Source of the DNA: Phenylobacterium haematophilum
GTDB lineage: Bacteria; Pseudomonadota; Alphaproteobacteria; Caulobacterales; Caulobacteraceae
Assembly (NCBI RefSeq): GCF_014196295.1
Contig: NZ_JACIDK010000002.1
Coordinates: 434,001-498,000, forward strand
Direction of reading: 5' to 3'
DNA: 64,000 nucleotides
Part shown: piece after piece, positions 15,891 through 24,699 of the stretch
How positions within the stretch are numbered: the stretch's first letter is position 1
Layout: every line of letters begins with the position of its first letter
Notes under the pieces: generated by a model
What the model was told of the DNA's origin: nothing
Databases searched by the model: none
The model's input: the letters and a program-made list of their open reading frames with translations, nothing else
Translations under genes and position numbers: made by a program

Positions 15891-16394
15891 CTAGCGCGCC
15901 GTGAACCGCAGCACCGGCCCGTCCCAGTCGGGGCTGAGAATGTCCAGTTCCTCGATCGGCCCGGCCGCGCACGCGCCCGCCACCTTGCGCCAGAAGGCCA
16001 GCGCCCCGGTGTTGGCCCGCGCGACCGCGATCTCCCAGCGTCCCGGCTCGTCGGCGATCAGCGCCTGGGCCGCGGCGCGCCCGGCCCCCTGGCCGCGGTG
16101 TTTGCGCACCACGAAGAACTCGGCCATCGACCGCCGCGTCGGCAGGCCCGAGTGGGCCTCGTCGTTGATCAGCGCGAACCCGGCCGGCGCTTCGCTCGCC
16201 TTCAGCAGCCAGGCCGACCAGCCCGGGCGCGCGAAGTAGGGTTCCAGAGGATAGTCCGTGAACCGACCATCGGCCCCTAGCTCGCCGCGCGCGGTCCCGG
16301 CCCAGAACTCTGAAAAGTCGTGGGTGTAGAGCTGGAGAAGATTCTGCAGCAGGGCTGCGTCCCCCGCGCTTGCCCGCACGATCGCCAGGCTCAC
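15891..16394 (-). CDS. GNAT family N-acetyltransferase
   Basis: 167 residues from a GTG at 16394 (VSLAIVRASAGDAALLQ); the frame is open to a TTG at 16454 but the GNAT fold starts at the chosen residue. Neither start has a clear ribosome site. GNAT enzymes transfer acetyl from acetyl-CoA to amines. The core is visible as FALINDEAHSG, then AEFFVVRKHRGQGAGRAAAQ with the Q/R-x-x-G-x-G/A acetyl-CoA loop, then WEIAVARANTGALAFWRKV. The substrate is unknown. It is convergent with the decayed dioxygenase, 4 bp apart. Confidence 0.82.
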   Translation of the reverse strand: MSLAIVRASAGDAALLQNLLQLYTHDFSEFWAGTARGELGADGRFTDYPLEPYFARPGWSAWLLKASEAPAGFALINDEAHSGLPTRRSMAEFFVVRKHRGQGAGRAAAQALIADEPGRWEIAVARANTGALAFWRKVAGACAAGPIEELDILSPDWDGPVLRFTAR

Positions 16395-16526
16395 GGGCGC
16401 GCCGCCGGTGCGCGCGCCAGGGTCGCCCGAGCAAAGAGGCCGCGATGATCCCAAGCGCGCTCGGACATCGAACTGAAACGGCTCATCGGCTCCTCCGGCG
16501 CTCAGCCTCGCCCAGGGAGGCTGAAT

Positions 16527-16552
16527 TCCTCCCCCATGCGGATGGGGGAGGA
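16527..16552. repeat. TCCTCCCCCAT palindrome
   Basis: A perfect 11-bp inverted repeat (16527-16537 with 16542-16552) around GCGG, 11 bp beyond the nitronate monooxygenase stop. There is no T run on either side. It resembles the CTTCTCCC palindromes in style but not sequence; it may be a REP-type element or a weak terminator. Confidence 0.6.
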
Positions 16553-16563
16553 GACTCGCGTTC

Positions 16564-17541
16564 CTACGCGTCCAGCAGCCCGACCAGCCGGCCGCGGATG
16601 ATCTGCTCGGCCTCGGCCATGGTGCGCTCGATCAGCTCCTGCACGCTCGGCACGTCGTGGATCAATCCCGCGACCATGCCGCACGACCAGCCGCCGGCGT
16701 CCATGTCGCCATCGCGCAGGATGCGCGGATAGACGCCGGCCACCTCGGCGGCGATGTCGGCGAAGGTCACCTTGTCGCCAAGCTCCTTTTCCTTCTCCAG
16801 CAGTCGCTCGACGCCGGCGTTGACCAGCACCCGTTCGGTGTTGCGCAGCGGGCGCATGATCAGGCGGGTGTCCAGCTCGCTGGCCGCGACCAGGGCGTCC
16901 TTCACGTTCTGGTGGACCGGGGCTTCCTTCGTCGCGATGAACCGGGTGCCCATGTTCATGCCGTCCGCGCCCATGGCCAGGGCGGCGACGAGGCTGCGGC
17001 CGTCCGCCATCCCGCCCGAGGCGAGGAACGGCACCTTCAGTTCCTCGCCGGCCCGCGGCAGCAGGATGAAGTTCGGCACGTCGTCCTCGCCCGGGTGGCC
17101 GCCGCACTCGAAGCCGTCGACGCTGACCGCATCGCAGCCGATCGCCTCGGCCTTCAGCGCGTGGCGCACCGAGGTGCACTTGTGGATCACCACGATGCCG
17201 GCTTCCTTCAGCATCGGCAGCCACTTGGCCGGGTTGTTGCCGGCCGTCTCGACGACCTTCACGCCGCTCTCGACGATCACCTTCACGAAGCCCGGATAGT
17301 CGGGCGGCGTCACCGCCGGCAGGAAGGTCAGGTTCACCCCGAACGGCTTGTCGGTCATCGCCCGGCAGCGCTCGATCTCGGCCTTCAGGTTCTCCGGCGT
17401 GCCCTGGGTCAGGCCGGTGATGATCCCCAGCCCCCCGGCGTTCGACACCGCCGCCGCCATCTCGGCGAAGCCGACGAAGTGCATGCCGCCCTGGACGATC
17501 GGATGCTCGATGCCGAGCAGTTCGGTAATGCGCGTCTTCAT
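16564..17541 (-). CDS. Nitronate monooxygenase (2-nitropropane dioxygenase family)
   Basis: 325 residues of an FMN-binding TIM barrel that oxidises alkyl nitronates. Family blocks are PIVQGGMHFVGFAEMAAAVS at the N-terminus, GVNLTFLP (about residues 68-75), CTSVRHALKAEAIGCDAVSV, ECGGHPGEDDVPNF and the phosphate-binding VPFLASGGMADGRSLVAALA then GADGMNMGTRF. These support class II members, where a His in the GGHPG segment replaces the class I pattern. The ATG at 17541 is preceded by GGGAACGCC. Many members have unknown natural substrates, and some relate to enoyl reductases. It is divergent from the enoyl-CoA hydratase, sharing a 147-bp promoter region. Confidence 0.87.
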   Translation of the reverse strand: MKTRITELLGIEHPIVQGGMHFVGFAEMAAAVSNAGGLGIITGLTQGTPENLKAEIERCRAMTDKPFGVNLTFLPAVTPPDYPGFVKVIVESGVKVVETAGNNPAKWLPMLKEAGIVVIHKCTSVRHALKAEAIGCDAVSVDGFECGGHPGEDDVPNFILLPRAGEELKVPFLASGGMADGRSLVAALAMGADGMNMGTRFIATKEAPVHQNVKDALVAASELDTRLIMRPLRNTERVLVNAGVERLLEKEKELGDKVTFADIAAEVAGVYPRILRDGDMDAGGWSCGMVAGLIHDVPSVQELIERTMAEAEQIIRGRLVGLLDA

Positions 17542-17688
17542 GATGGCGTTCCCTTGTTCGCGAGGCGCGTCGTGGCGCGCGCTGTTCGGCGTCTTGCATC
17601 GCCTATCGGCCGCCGCCCCGCAACCGCTTCTGGACGCCGCCCCGCCGCTGTGCTGACTGGCGCGGGCAGATCACGAGGGGAGACGCCG

Positions 17689-18561
17689 ATGACCTACAAC
17701 ACCCTGCTCTGGGAGGTGGAGGACCGCGTTCTCACCCTGACGCTCAACCGCCCCGATCAGCTCAACGCCTTCACCGTCGAGATGGCCCACGAGCTGATCG
17801 CAGCCTTCGAGCGCGCCAGCGAGGACGACGGCGTCGGCGCCGTGGTGGTCACCGGATCCGGCCGCGCCTTCTGCGCCGGCATGGACCTGTCGGCCGACGG
17901 CAACGTCTTCGGTCTCGACGAGAGCCAGACCCCGACCATGGCCGACATGCACGATCGGCTGGACGACCCCGTGATCCGCGACGGCGTGCGCGACACCGGA
18001 GGCCGCGTCACCCTGGCGATCTTCAACTGCAAGAAGCCGGTCATCGCCGCGATCAACGGCGCGGCGGTCGGCATCGGCGCGACCATGACGCTGGCCATGG
18101 ACATCCGCATGGTCTCGGAGAAGGCCCGCATCGGCTTCGTGTTCGGCAAGCTCGGCATCGTGCCGGAGGCCTGCTCCAGCTGGTTCCTGCCGCGCCTGGT
18201 CGGCCCGCAGCAGGCGCTGGAATGGGTGCTGTCGGCCGAGATCTTCGACGCCGCCGAGGCCCTGCGCGGCGGTCTCGCCCGCTCGGTCCACGCGCCGGAC
18301 ACGCTGGTCGCCGACGCCCAGGCCCTGGCCCGCAAGTTCATCGCCGGGCGCTCAGCCGTAGCCGTGGCCCTGGCCCGCCAGATGCTGCTGCGCAACGCCG
18401 CCCAGCCGCACCCGCTGGAGGCCCACCGCGTCGACTCCCTGGCGATGTTCTACGCCAGCATCGGCGACGGCAAGGAAGGCGTCGCCGCCTTCCTCGAGAA
18501 GCGCGAGCCGCAGTTCGCCGGCCGCGCCTCGCACATGCCGCCCTTCTACCCATGGGAATAG
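17689..18561 (+). CDS. Enoyl-CoA hydratase/isomerase (crotonase family)
   Basis: 290 residues from the ATG at 17689, with GAGGGGAG upstream; the open frame reaches farther upstream only as a shadow of the opposite gene. Crotonases act on acyl-CoA thioesters through an oxyanion hole, here AFCAGMDLSADG and AAVGIGATMTLAMD. The likely general base is the Glu in GIVPEACSSWFLPRLVG; the other usual Glu position (MTLAMDIR) is not acidic, as in isomerases and some hydratases. The extended C-terminus (HMPPFYPWE) is common in alphaproteobacterial paralogues. Divergent from the nitronate monooxygenase and convergent with the next dehydrogenase (4-bp gap). Confidence 0.88.
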   Translation: MTYNTLLWEVEDRVLTLTLNRPDQLNAFTVEMAHELIAAFERASEDDGVGAVVVTGSGRAFCAGMDLSADGNVFGLDESQTPTMADMHDRLDDPVIRDGVRDTGGRVTLAIFNCKKPVIAAINGAAVGIGATMTLAMDIRMVSEKARIGFVFGKLGIVPEACSSWFLPRLVGPQQALEWVLSAEIFDAAEALRGGLARSVHAPDTLVADAQALARKFIAGRSAVAVALARQMLLRNAAQPHPLEAHRVDSLAMFYASIGDGKEGVAAFLEKREPQFAGRASHMPPFYPWE

Positions 18562-18565
18562 GGCC

Positions 18566-19582
18566 TCAGCCCCCGCAGCTGATGACGACCTTCCCCAGGT
18601 GGGCGCCGGCCTCGAGATGGCTGAACGCTTCGCGGGCCTCGTCAAAGGCGAACGTGCGGTCGATGACCGGCTTCAGGCCGCTGGACTCCACCGCCCGCGT
18701 GAAGTCCAGCAGCGCGGCGCGGTCGCCGACGGTGATGTTGCGAAAGCTCGCGCCGCTCGACTTCAGCTGGAAGAAGTCGATGCCGGGGTTCTCGGTGCTC
18801 AGGAACCCGATGGAGGCGATCTCGCCGCCCAGCGCCACGGCGCGCAGCGACTGGCCGATCGTGCCCGGTCCGCCGACCTCGACCACGCGGTCGACGCCGC
18901 GCCCGCCGGTCAGCGTCCGCACGCTGCGACCCCACTCCGGGTCGTCGGCATAGTTCACCACCGCCTGCGCGCCCAGCGCCTTCAGCGTCTCGGCCTTCGC
19001 GGCGCTGGACGTGGTGGCGATGACGCCCGCGCCAAGCGCGCGGGCCAACTGCAGGGCGAAGATCGACACTCCGCCGCTGCCCTGGACCAGCACCGTACGT
19101 CCGGCCCGGATCGGCGCCGGGCCGCTCAACGCCGTCCAGGCGGTGAGGCCCGCGCAAGGCAGCGTGGAGGCTTCCTCGTAGGAGAGACTCTGCGGCATCG
19201 GGACCACCGCCTCCTGGCTCACGGCCTTCAGCTCGCAAAGCCAGCCGTCATTCTCGGCCCCGTAGCTGTCGCGCTGGATGGTCGAAGGCATGTCGCCGCC
19301 GAACCACCGCGGGTGGAAGGCGCCGATCACCCGGTCGCCGACCTTGAAGGCCTCGACGCCTTCGCCCAGCGCGACGATCTCGCCGGCGGCGTCGCTGGTC
19401 GGAACATGCCCCGGCACGCACTTGCGGGGATAGCGCCCGCGCAGCATGGCCAGGTCGCGATAGTTCAGCGAGACCGCGTGCACGCGCACCAGAACTTCGC
19501 CTCGCTGCGGGACCGGATCGGCCTCCTCGCGCAAGCGCAGCGCCTCCAGGCTGTCGAAGCTGTCGAACCGATAAGCCTTCAT
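18566..19582 (-). CDS. MDR-superfamily alcohol dehydrogenase / quinone oxidoreductase
   Basis: 338 residues, medium-chain dehydrogenase fold. The N-terminal catalytic domain (RVHAVSLNYRDLAMLRGRYP) lacks the catalytic Cys of zinc alcohol dehydrogenases, and no structural zinc Cys cluster is seen, so a zinc-independent NADPH-dependent reductase is favoured. The cofactor loop GSGGVSIFALQLARALGAG (about residues 169-187) and AKAETLKALGAQAVVNY identify the Rossmann domain. Physiological substrate unknown. Convergent with the crotonase gene. Confidence 0.85.
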   Translation of the reverse strand: MKAYRFDSFDSLEALRLREEADPVPQRGEVLVRVHAVSLNYRDLAMLRGRYPRKCVPGHVPTSDAAGEIVALGEGVEAFKVGDRVIGAFHPRWFGGDMPSTIQRDSYGAENDGWLCELKAVSQEAVVPMPQSLSYEEASTLPCAGLTAWTALSGPAPIRAGRTVLVQGSGGVSIFALQLARALGAGVIATTSSAAKAETLKALGAQAVVNYADDPEWGRSVRTLTGGRGVDRVVEVGGPGTIGQSLRAVALGGEIASIGFLSTENPGIDFFQLKSSGASFRNITVGDRAALLDFTRAVESSGLKPVIDRTFAFDEAREAFSHLEAGAHLGKVVISCGG

Positions 19583-19671
19583 GGCGCCCCCGACCGCGAT
19601 CTCCGCGCTTCGCGCGCCCGCCCGGCTTCATAACCGCGTTCACTGTCCTGCGCCATGCGCTAAGCTGGGCC

Positions 19672-20337
19672 ATGGCCCCCCAACCGACCGTCCTCCTCGA
19701 CCTCGACGGCATGCTGGTCGACTCCCTGCCGGGGATCGAAGCCAGCTGCCGCGCCGCGCTCACGGCCCTCGGCCACGTCCCGGCGCCGCAGCTCGACATC
19801 GCCGCGCTGATCGGCCCGCCGATCGAGGACATCATGCACGTGCTGCTGGCCGCCTATGGCGACGACCGCGTCGGCGAGGGCGTCGCCGCCTATCGCGCCG
19901 ACTACGGCGCGCGCGGGCTGCTGGGCAGCACCCCCTATCCGGGGATCCCAGAAGCGCTCGCTGCGATGCGCGACGCCGGCGCTCAGTTGATCCTGGCGAC
20001 CTCCAAGCGCCGCGCGTTCGCCGAGCACATCCTCGATCACACCGGTCTTGCGACGCTGTTCGCCGCCATCCACGGCTCCGAGCCCGGCGGCGCCCTCGAC
20101 CACAAGCCCGAGCTGATCGCCCACATCATCGCCCGCTACGGCCTGGACCCGGCCGCCTGCGTGATGGTCGGCGACCGCCGCTACGACATCTCCGGCGCCC
20201 ACGCCAACCGCGTCCGCGCGCTTGGCGTGCTCTGGGGCTATGGCAGCCGCGACGAGCTCGAAACCGCAGGCGCCGACGACCTGGTCGGCGATCCGCAGGA
20301 CCTCGCCGCCGCCGCGCTGGCCCTGCTCAGTAGCTGA
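19672..20337 (+). CDS. HAD-family hydrolase (phosphoglycolate phosphatase-like)
   Basis: 221 residues, HAD subfamily IA with a cap domain after motif I. Motif I is VLLDLDGMLVDS (Asp10, Asp12); the usual Thr after DxDG is replaced by Met. Motif II is LILATSKRR (Thr/Ser), motif III the Lys in DHKPELIAHI, and motif IV VMVGDRRYDISGA. These residues are those of a working phosphatase that forms an aspartyl-phosphate. The best-known relatives hydrolyse phosphoglycolate or pyrophosphate; the substrate is not certain here. Its 3' end overlaps the opposite DUF899 gene by 11 bp. Confidence 0.85.
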   Translation: MAPQPTVLLDLDGMLVDSLPGIEASCRAALTALGHVPAPQLDIAALIGPPIEDIMHVLLAAYGDDRVGEGVAAYRADYGARGLLGSTPYPGIPEALAAMRDAGAQLILATSKRRAFAEHILDHTGLATLFAAIHGSEPGGALDHKPELIAHIIARYGLDPAACVMVGDRRYDISGAHANRVRALGVLWGYGSRDELETAGADDLVGDPQDLAAAALALLSS

Positions 20338-21025
20338 GCTTCGGGTACCAGTCGGTGCCGCGCCCGCCCGGCGTCAGATCCAGGATCGACCACAGCGCCG
20401 CGACGTCCGGCGCATCGCGCGGGTCCTGGCCCGGATCGGCCATCGCCAGCGTCATCTCGCTGGCCCAGAACAGGCGCACCTGGTCGCCGTCGCGCTTGAA
20501 GACCACCAGCGCCGGGTTCTCGCTGCCGTCCTCGTTCAGCAGCCCGAGGTCGCGCGCATAGTCGTCCCCGACCGTCTGCACGAACTCCAGGCCTCGCCAG
20601 CCGCGTTCCTCCGCGAAGGCCAGTTGCCGTTCCACCGGGCTGCGGCCGAAGATCTTCAGGGCCACGCGCTGGGCGATGTCGGCGGCGTTGCCGGCCACCG
20701 CGCCCAGCCAGTTGGTGCACATCGGGCAGGGGCGCTCGCGCTGCGGCCCGTACATCCAGAAGTACGAGACCAACGCAGCCTTGTCGCCGAACAGCTCAAG
20801 CAGCCCGACCTCGGCGCCGTCCGCGTCCCTGAACCGATAGTCCTTCTCGATCACCGGCCCGTCGGGCAAGGCCCGGCGCTGCTCGGTGACCCGGGTCATG
20901 TGTCGGCGGAACTCGATCTCCTCGGCCAGCAGGGCGCGGCGCGCCTCGCGATAGGCCGCGCTTTCGCCCGGAAACGGCGTGCGCCCCTGAGCGGCGAGCT
21001 GCGCGGCGGGAACCAACGTCACCAT
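20327..21025 (-). CDS. DUF899 family thioredoxin-like protein
   Basis: 232 residues. DUF899 proteins have a thioredoxin-like fold; the CPMC pair (RPCPMCTNWLG, about residues 96-106) sits where a redox CxxC would be, after LVSYFWMYGP. The N-terminal helix pair (YREARRALLAEEIEFRRHMTRV) and the C-terminal GRGTDWYPKLSY are family hallmarks. No reaction is firmly known. It ends inside the end of the HAD gene (11-bp convergent overlap). Confidence 0.85.
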   Translation of the reverse strand: MVTLVPAAQLAAQGRTPFPGESAAYREARRALLAEEIEFRRHMTRVTEQRRALPDGPVIEKDYRFRDADGAEVGLLELFGDKAALVSYFWMYGPQRERPCPMCTNWLGAVAGNAADIAQRVALKIFGRSPVERQLAFAEERGWRGLEFVQTVGDDYARDLGLLNEDGSENPALVVFKRDGDQVRLFWASEMTLAMADPGQDPRDAPDVAALWSILDLTPGGRGTDWYPKLSY

Positions 21026-21124
21026 CGGCGGTCTCCTTCATGCGCGGCCAGGCGGCCGCTCCCCAAAGGACGTCCCACGCCCCCGAACGCCGACAACCGT
21101 CCGCGGCCAAATGCGTTCCTGCGA

Positions 21125-21826
21125 TCAGCTTCCCAGCACCTGGCGCAGCGAGGCCTCGATCTGGCCGCCGCAATAGGCCTCGCCATAGGCCTTGCGGGTC
21201 CGCTCCGCGAGGTCGGCCTGCGCCGGCAGCGCTGCGACCCGACGCGACAGGGCGGCGGTCAACGGGGCGGTCTCGTCCAGCAGCGTCGCGAGCGGGGCGA
21301 AGCGCTCGGCCATCGTCGACCACAGGACCGCGCTCACCACGTCGGCCAGGCCCGGCGTCTCGCCGCCCAGCAGGAAGCCGGCCTCTGCGGTCAACCCGTG
21401 GCGGCGACCGGTCTCCTCCCAGATCGACATCCATTTCGCCAGCCGGGGCGTGAACTCGCGCCAGCGCTCCTGCGTCCACATCAGCCGGCCGCCGTCGAGG
21501 GTGAGGTCGTCGATCACGTCGTTGGCGTCGGCGACCACCTTCAAGGTCAGGGCGCGCAGGGCGGGCGAGGCCGGCAGCAGGTCCAGGGTCTCGCCGAGAT
21601 AGAGCAGGATCGCCGGCGTCTGCGCGATCGCGACCCCGGCCTTGCGGTCGATCAGCAGGGGCGGACCCATGAACGGAACCGGCATCTCCGCGACCGGGCC
21701 GTCCATCAGCTCGGCGATCGCCGCGTCGCCGGCCTCGGTCCAGCTCTTGCCGGCCTGCGCGAGGACCGCCCGCACGAACTGCCCGCGAAACGGCACGGAC
21801 CAGTAGTAGAGGTGATAGTCGGACAT
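21125..21826 (-). CDS. Glutathione S-transferase family protein
   Basis: 233 residues from ATG at 21826; the open frame continues upstream without a ribosome site. The thioredoxin-like N-terminal domain begins SDYHLYYWSVPFRGQFVRAVL, and the glutathione-binding cis-Pro/Ser region is VPFMGPPLLIDRKAGVAIAQT. The helical C-terminal domain follows (GGRLMWTQERWREFTPRLAKW, GETPGLADVV with the usual Asp cap). Class and substrate unknown. 98 bp separate it from the upstream end of DUF899 on the same strand, so it may be in the same transcript. Confidence 0.83.
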   Translation of the reverse strand: MSDYHLYYWSVPFRGQFVRAVLAQAGKSWTEAGDAAIAELMDGPVAEMPVPFMGPPLLIDRKAGVAIAQTPAILLYLGETLDLLPASPALRALTLKVVADANDVIDDLTLDGGRLMWTQERWREFTPRLAKWMSIWEETGRRHGLTAEAGFLLGGETPGLADVVSAVLWSTMAERFAPLATLLDETAPLTAALSRRVAALPAQADLAERTRKAYGEAYCGGQIEASLRQVLGS

Positions 21827-21894
21827 CGGGGCGCTCCGGGTTCCAGCGAACAACGCCGTGGAGCGCCCGATCGTTCGCGGCGCGCCGCCCGTGG

Positions 21895-22446
21895 TCACGG
21901 AGATGGGCGCTGTCCGGCGCGGATCAGAGCGTAGTGCAGCCGCACGCAGCCGCGGTCCAACGCCTTGGCGCTCAGGAGCCGGGGGCTTGCCTGGAACCCC
22001 CTCGCTGGAAACAGCGGGCGCCCGCCGCCCAGCAGTTCAGGCATGACGTAGATCTCGATCTCGTCGAGCGCGCCGCGCTCCATGAAGGCCATCTGCAACT
22101 CCCCGCCGCCGAGCATCCAGACGTCGCCGTCCTCCAGGGCGCGTAGCTCGGCGATCAGGGCGTCCACGTCGCTGCGGGTCTCGAGCGGCCCCTTGGGATC
22201 CTCGATCGGCCGCGACGTCACGACGATGACCCGCTGGTCGCCGTAGGCCCAGGGCGCCGGATCGCGGGCGAGAAAGTCGTAGGTGCCGCGGCCCATGACG
22301 ACCGTGCGGACCTGCTTGAGGAACAAGGCGTAGTCGTGCTCGCCCAGGTCCATGCCGTCGTATTTGAACAGCCAGTCCAGACTGTCGTTCGGCGCCGCGA
22401 TGAAGCCGTCGAGGCTGGCGGCGATGTAGCCGAGGATTTTCGCCAT
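21895..22446 (-). CDS. Dihydrofolate reductase family protein (RibD C-terminal-like)
   Basis: 183 residues of the small RibD_C/DHFR-like family, NADPH-binding reductases distinct from housekeeping FolA. Blocks visible are ILGYIAASLDGFIAAPNDSL (residues 4-23), VVMGRGTYDF, VIVVTSRPI, DVWMLGGGELQ and ELLGGGRPLFP. The gene is divergent from a TetR-type regulator with a perfect palindrome in the 46-bp gap, so its expression is very probably controlled by that regulator. Substrate unknown; such pairs often respond to toxic small molecules (inference). Confidence 0.87.
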   Translation of the reverse strand: MAKILGYIAASLDGFIAAPNDSLDWLFKYDGMDLGEHDYALFLKQVRTVVMGRGTYDFLARDPAPWAYGDQRVIVVTSRPIEDPKGPLETRSDVDALIAELRALEDGDVWMLGGGELQMAFMERGALDEIEIYVMPELLGGGRPLFPARGFQASPRLLSAKALDRGCVRLHYALIRAGQRPSP

Positions 22447-22463
22447 AGGTCGCTTGCTTGAAT

Positions 22464-22483
22464 ATAAACGATCATTCGTTTAT
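22464..22483. promoter_or_regulatory. Perfect palindromic operator between DHFR-like and TetR genes
   Basis: ATAAACGA - TCAT - TCGTTTAT, a perfect 8-bp inverted repeat around 4 bases, in AT-rich DNA. It lies 17 bp upstream of the minus-strand reductase start and 9 bp upstream of the plus-strand regulator start. Position, length and symmetry fit a TetR dimer site that would shut off both genes. Confidence 0.8.
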
Positions 22484-22492
22484 TATCGAGGC

Positions 22493-23056
22493 ATGGGCCG
22501 AGGCAAGATAATTTCCGACGAACAGCTATTGGATCGGCTGCTGGGCGCCGTGCTGGAGCATGGTCCGGCTGAGGTCTCGTTCGCCAGGGCGTCGGGCGCT
22601 GCAGGTCTCGCCGCCGCCACCCTGGTTCAGCGGTTCGGAACCCGCGCCGGCATGGTCGAGGCGGTGCTTCTTCACGCTTGGGACCGGCTCGACGAGGAGA
22701 CGGCGAGCGCCGATGCGGCGGCTTCGCCCGACCCCGCCGGCGCCGTCGCGCTGTTGGTGCGTCTGACCCGTTCCGAGGCGGCGGAGTATGACTTCACCGA
22801 CGGGCTGCTGCTGCTGCGCGAGGATGTTCGCAACCCGGTGCTGCGGGCCCGCGGCGCGGCCTGGGGCGCGCGCCTGGCCGCCGCGCTCGGGCGCCGCCTT
22901 ACCGACGATCCCGAGCGCGGCGGCCGGCTCGGCTGGCAGATGCTCAGCATGTGGCAGGGGACGCTGGTCTGGTGGGCGTTCCGACGCGACGCCGACCCGG
23001 CGGTGAAGGTGCGGGACGCGCTTGAGGACTGGGGGCGCGGCCTCGGCGTTCTCTAG
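22493..23056 (+). CDS. TetR/AcrR family transcriptional regulator
   Basis: 187 residues from ATG at 22493. The N-terminal helix-turn-helix reads DEQLLDRLLGAVLEHGPAEV, then FARASGAAGLAAATLVQRFG (about residues 28-47) with the recognition helix ending in RFGTRAGMVEAVL, the TetR pattern. The C-terminal ligand domain is Ala/Leu rich and diverged. It probably represses itself and the divergent reductase through the palindrome 9 bp upstream; there is little room for a ribosome site outside the operator, which suggests a short or leaderless message. Ligand unknown. Confidence 0.87.
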   Translation: MGRGKIISDEQLLDRLLGAVLEHGPAEVSFARASGAAGLAAATLVQRFGTRAGMVEAVLLHAWDRLDEETASADAAASPDPAGAVALLVRLTRSEAAEYDFTDGLLLLREDVRNPVLRARGAAWGARLAAALGRRLTDDPERGGRLGWQMLSMWQGTLVWWAFRRDADPAVKVRDALEDWGRGLGVL

Positions 23057-23058
23057 AC

Positions 23059-24528
23059 CTACCGCAGCGCCAGGGTCAGCGCCTTGACCTGCATGTAGTC
23101 GGCGACGCCGTATACCGAGCCCTCGCGGCCGTAGCCGCTCTGCTTGACCCCGCCGAACGGATTGGCGGCGTTGGAGATCAGCCCGGCGTTGACGCCGACG
23201 ATGCCGGACTCGATGGCCCGCCCGACCCGCATCGCGCGGTTCAGGTCGTCGGTGAACAGGAAGGCGGCCAGGCCGAACTCCGAGGCGTTGGCCCGGGCGA
23301 TCGCCTGTTCCTCGGTCTCGAACTCGAACACCGGGACCAGCGGGCCGAAGGTCTCCTCGTGACAGAACAGCTCGTCGTCGCCGCCGAAGGTCACGGTCGG
23401 CGCGAAGAAGTTGCCCTCGATCCGCGACCCGCCGGTCAGCACCTGGCCGCCGGCCGCCACGGTGCGGGCGATATGGTCCTCGACCTTGGCCACGCCCTTC
23501 CGATCGATCAGCGGCCCGATCACCGTGTCGGGCGCAAAGGGATCGCCGACCTTCAGGGTCTTCACCTTGGCGACCAGCGCCTCGACGAACTGCTCGCGGA
23601 TCCCGGCCTGCACATAGACCCGGTTGGGGCACACGCAGGTCTGGCCGCCCGCGCGGAACTTGCCGGCCACCGTCCCCTCGACCGCTGTCTCCAGGTCCGC
23701 GTCGTCGAACACCAGCAGCGGGGCTGCCCCACCCAGCTCCATCGAGAGCCGCTTGAGGGTCGGGGCGCACTGGGCGGCCAGGGTCCGGCCGACCTGGGTC
23801 GAGCCGGTGAAGCTGAGCTTGCGGATCAGCGGCGATCCGGTCAGCGCCCCGCCGACCACGTCCTGCGCGCCGGTGACCACCGACAAGCAACCTGCCGGAA
23901 CCCCGGCCTCCAGCGCCAGCGCGGCCAGCGCCAGCGCCGTGAACGGCGTCGCAGAAGCGGGCTTCAGCACTACCGGGCAGCCGGCGGCGAACGCGGCCGC
24001 CGCCTTGCGGGTGATCATCGCGGCCGGGAAGTTCCACGGGGTGATCGCCGCCACCGGACCGACAGGTTCCTGGAAGGCGAGGATCAAATCCTGCCCGTTG
24101 GGGCTCTGGATCGCCTTGCCGTCCAGGCTTTGGGCCAGGTTGCCGAACCAGCTGACGAAAGAGTTTGCGTAACGGATCTCGCCCAGCGCCTCCTTGAACG
24201 GCTTGCCGTTCTCCAGCGCGATGATCGCGGCCAGGGCGTGCTCGTGCTCGCTAACCTTCTGAGCCCACTGGGAAAGGATCGCCCCGCGTTCGGCCCCCTT
24301 CAGCGCCGCCCAGGGCCGGAAGGCGTCGGCCGCGGCGCGAATCGCCCGCTCGACCTGGTCTTTCGGCAGCTTTGGGACCCGTCCGACGATCGTCCCATCG
24401 GCAGGATTGACGACCTCGATGACGTTGGCGCCCGCAGCAGCGATCCACTCGCCGTCGACGAGCGCCGCCTGGCGGATGAGGCGGGCGGCTCCCGTCTTCA
24501 GTTCGTCCACAGACGGTTGATCTGACAT
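23059..24528 (-). CDS. gabD: NAD(P)-dependent succinate-semialdehyde dehydrogenase-type aldehyde dehydrogenase
   Basis: 489 residues of the aldehyde dehydrogenase superfamily, closest in pattern to succinate-semialdehyde dehydrogenase, which oxidises the semialdehyde to succinate at the end of GABA breakdown. Visible are the cofactor region PWNFPAAMITRKAAAAFAAG, FTGSTQVGRTL, the general base in MELGGAAPLLVFDDADL and the catalytic Cys in RAGGQTCVCPNRVYV. The Cys-x-Cys around the active site is typical of SSADH and of redox-controlled GabD. C-terminal GGVKQSGYGREGSVYGVADY is also family-like. Convergent with the TetR gene (2-bp gap). Glutarate semialdehyde is a possible alternative substrate. 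Confidence 0.85.
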   Translation of the reverse strand: MSDQPSVDELKTGAARLIRQAALVDGEWIAAAGANVIEVVNPADGTIVGRVPKLPKDQVERAIRAAADAFRPWAALKGAERGAILSQWAQKVSEHEHALAAIIALENGKPFKEALGEIRYANSFVSWFGNLAQSLDGKAIQSPNGQDLILAFQEPVGPVAAITPWNFPAAMITRKAAAAFAAGCPVVLKPASATPFTALALAALALEAGVPAGCLSVVTGAQDVVGGALTGSPLIRKLSFTGSTQVGRTLAAQCAPTLKRLSMELGGAAPLLVFDDADLETAVEGTVAGKFRAGGQTCVCPNRVYVQAGIREQFVEALVAKVKTLKVGDPFAPDTVIGPLIDRKGVAKVEDHIARTVAAGGQVLTGGSRIEGNFFAPTVTFGGDDELFCHEETFGPLVPVFEFETEEQAIARANASEFGLAAFLFTDDLNRAMRVGRAIESGIVGVNAGLISNAANPFGGVKQSGYGREGSVYGVADYMQVKALTLALR

Positions 24529-24699
24529 CGAAAAACCCTTCCTCGGTTACGCCCGGCTATAGGTTCCCAGGCCCGCCTGGGGTTCCGATGAAACTTTTCG
24601 TGTTGCGCCGCAACCGCCCGAAAGCTTGACTCAGGCGGGTCTTGGAGTCGTCATAAAGTAGGCATGCCGCATTGCAGCATGAGTTTCGCGGAGGCGCTT

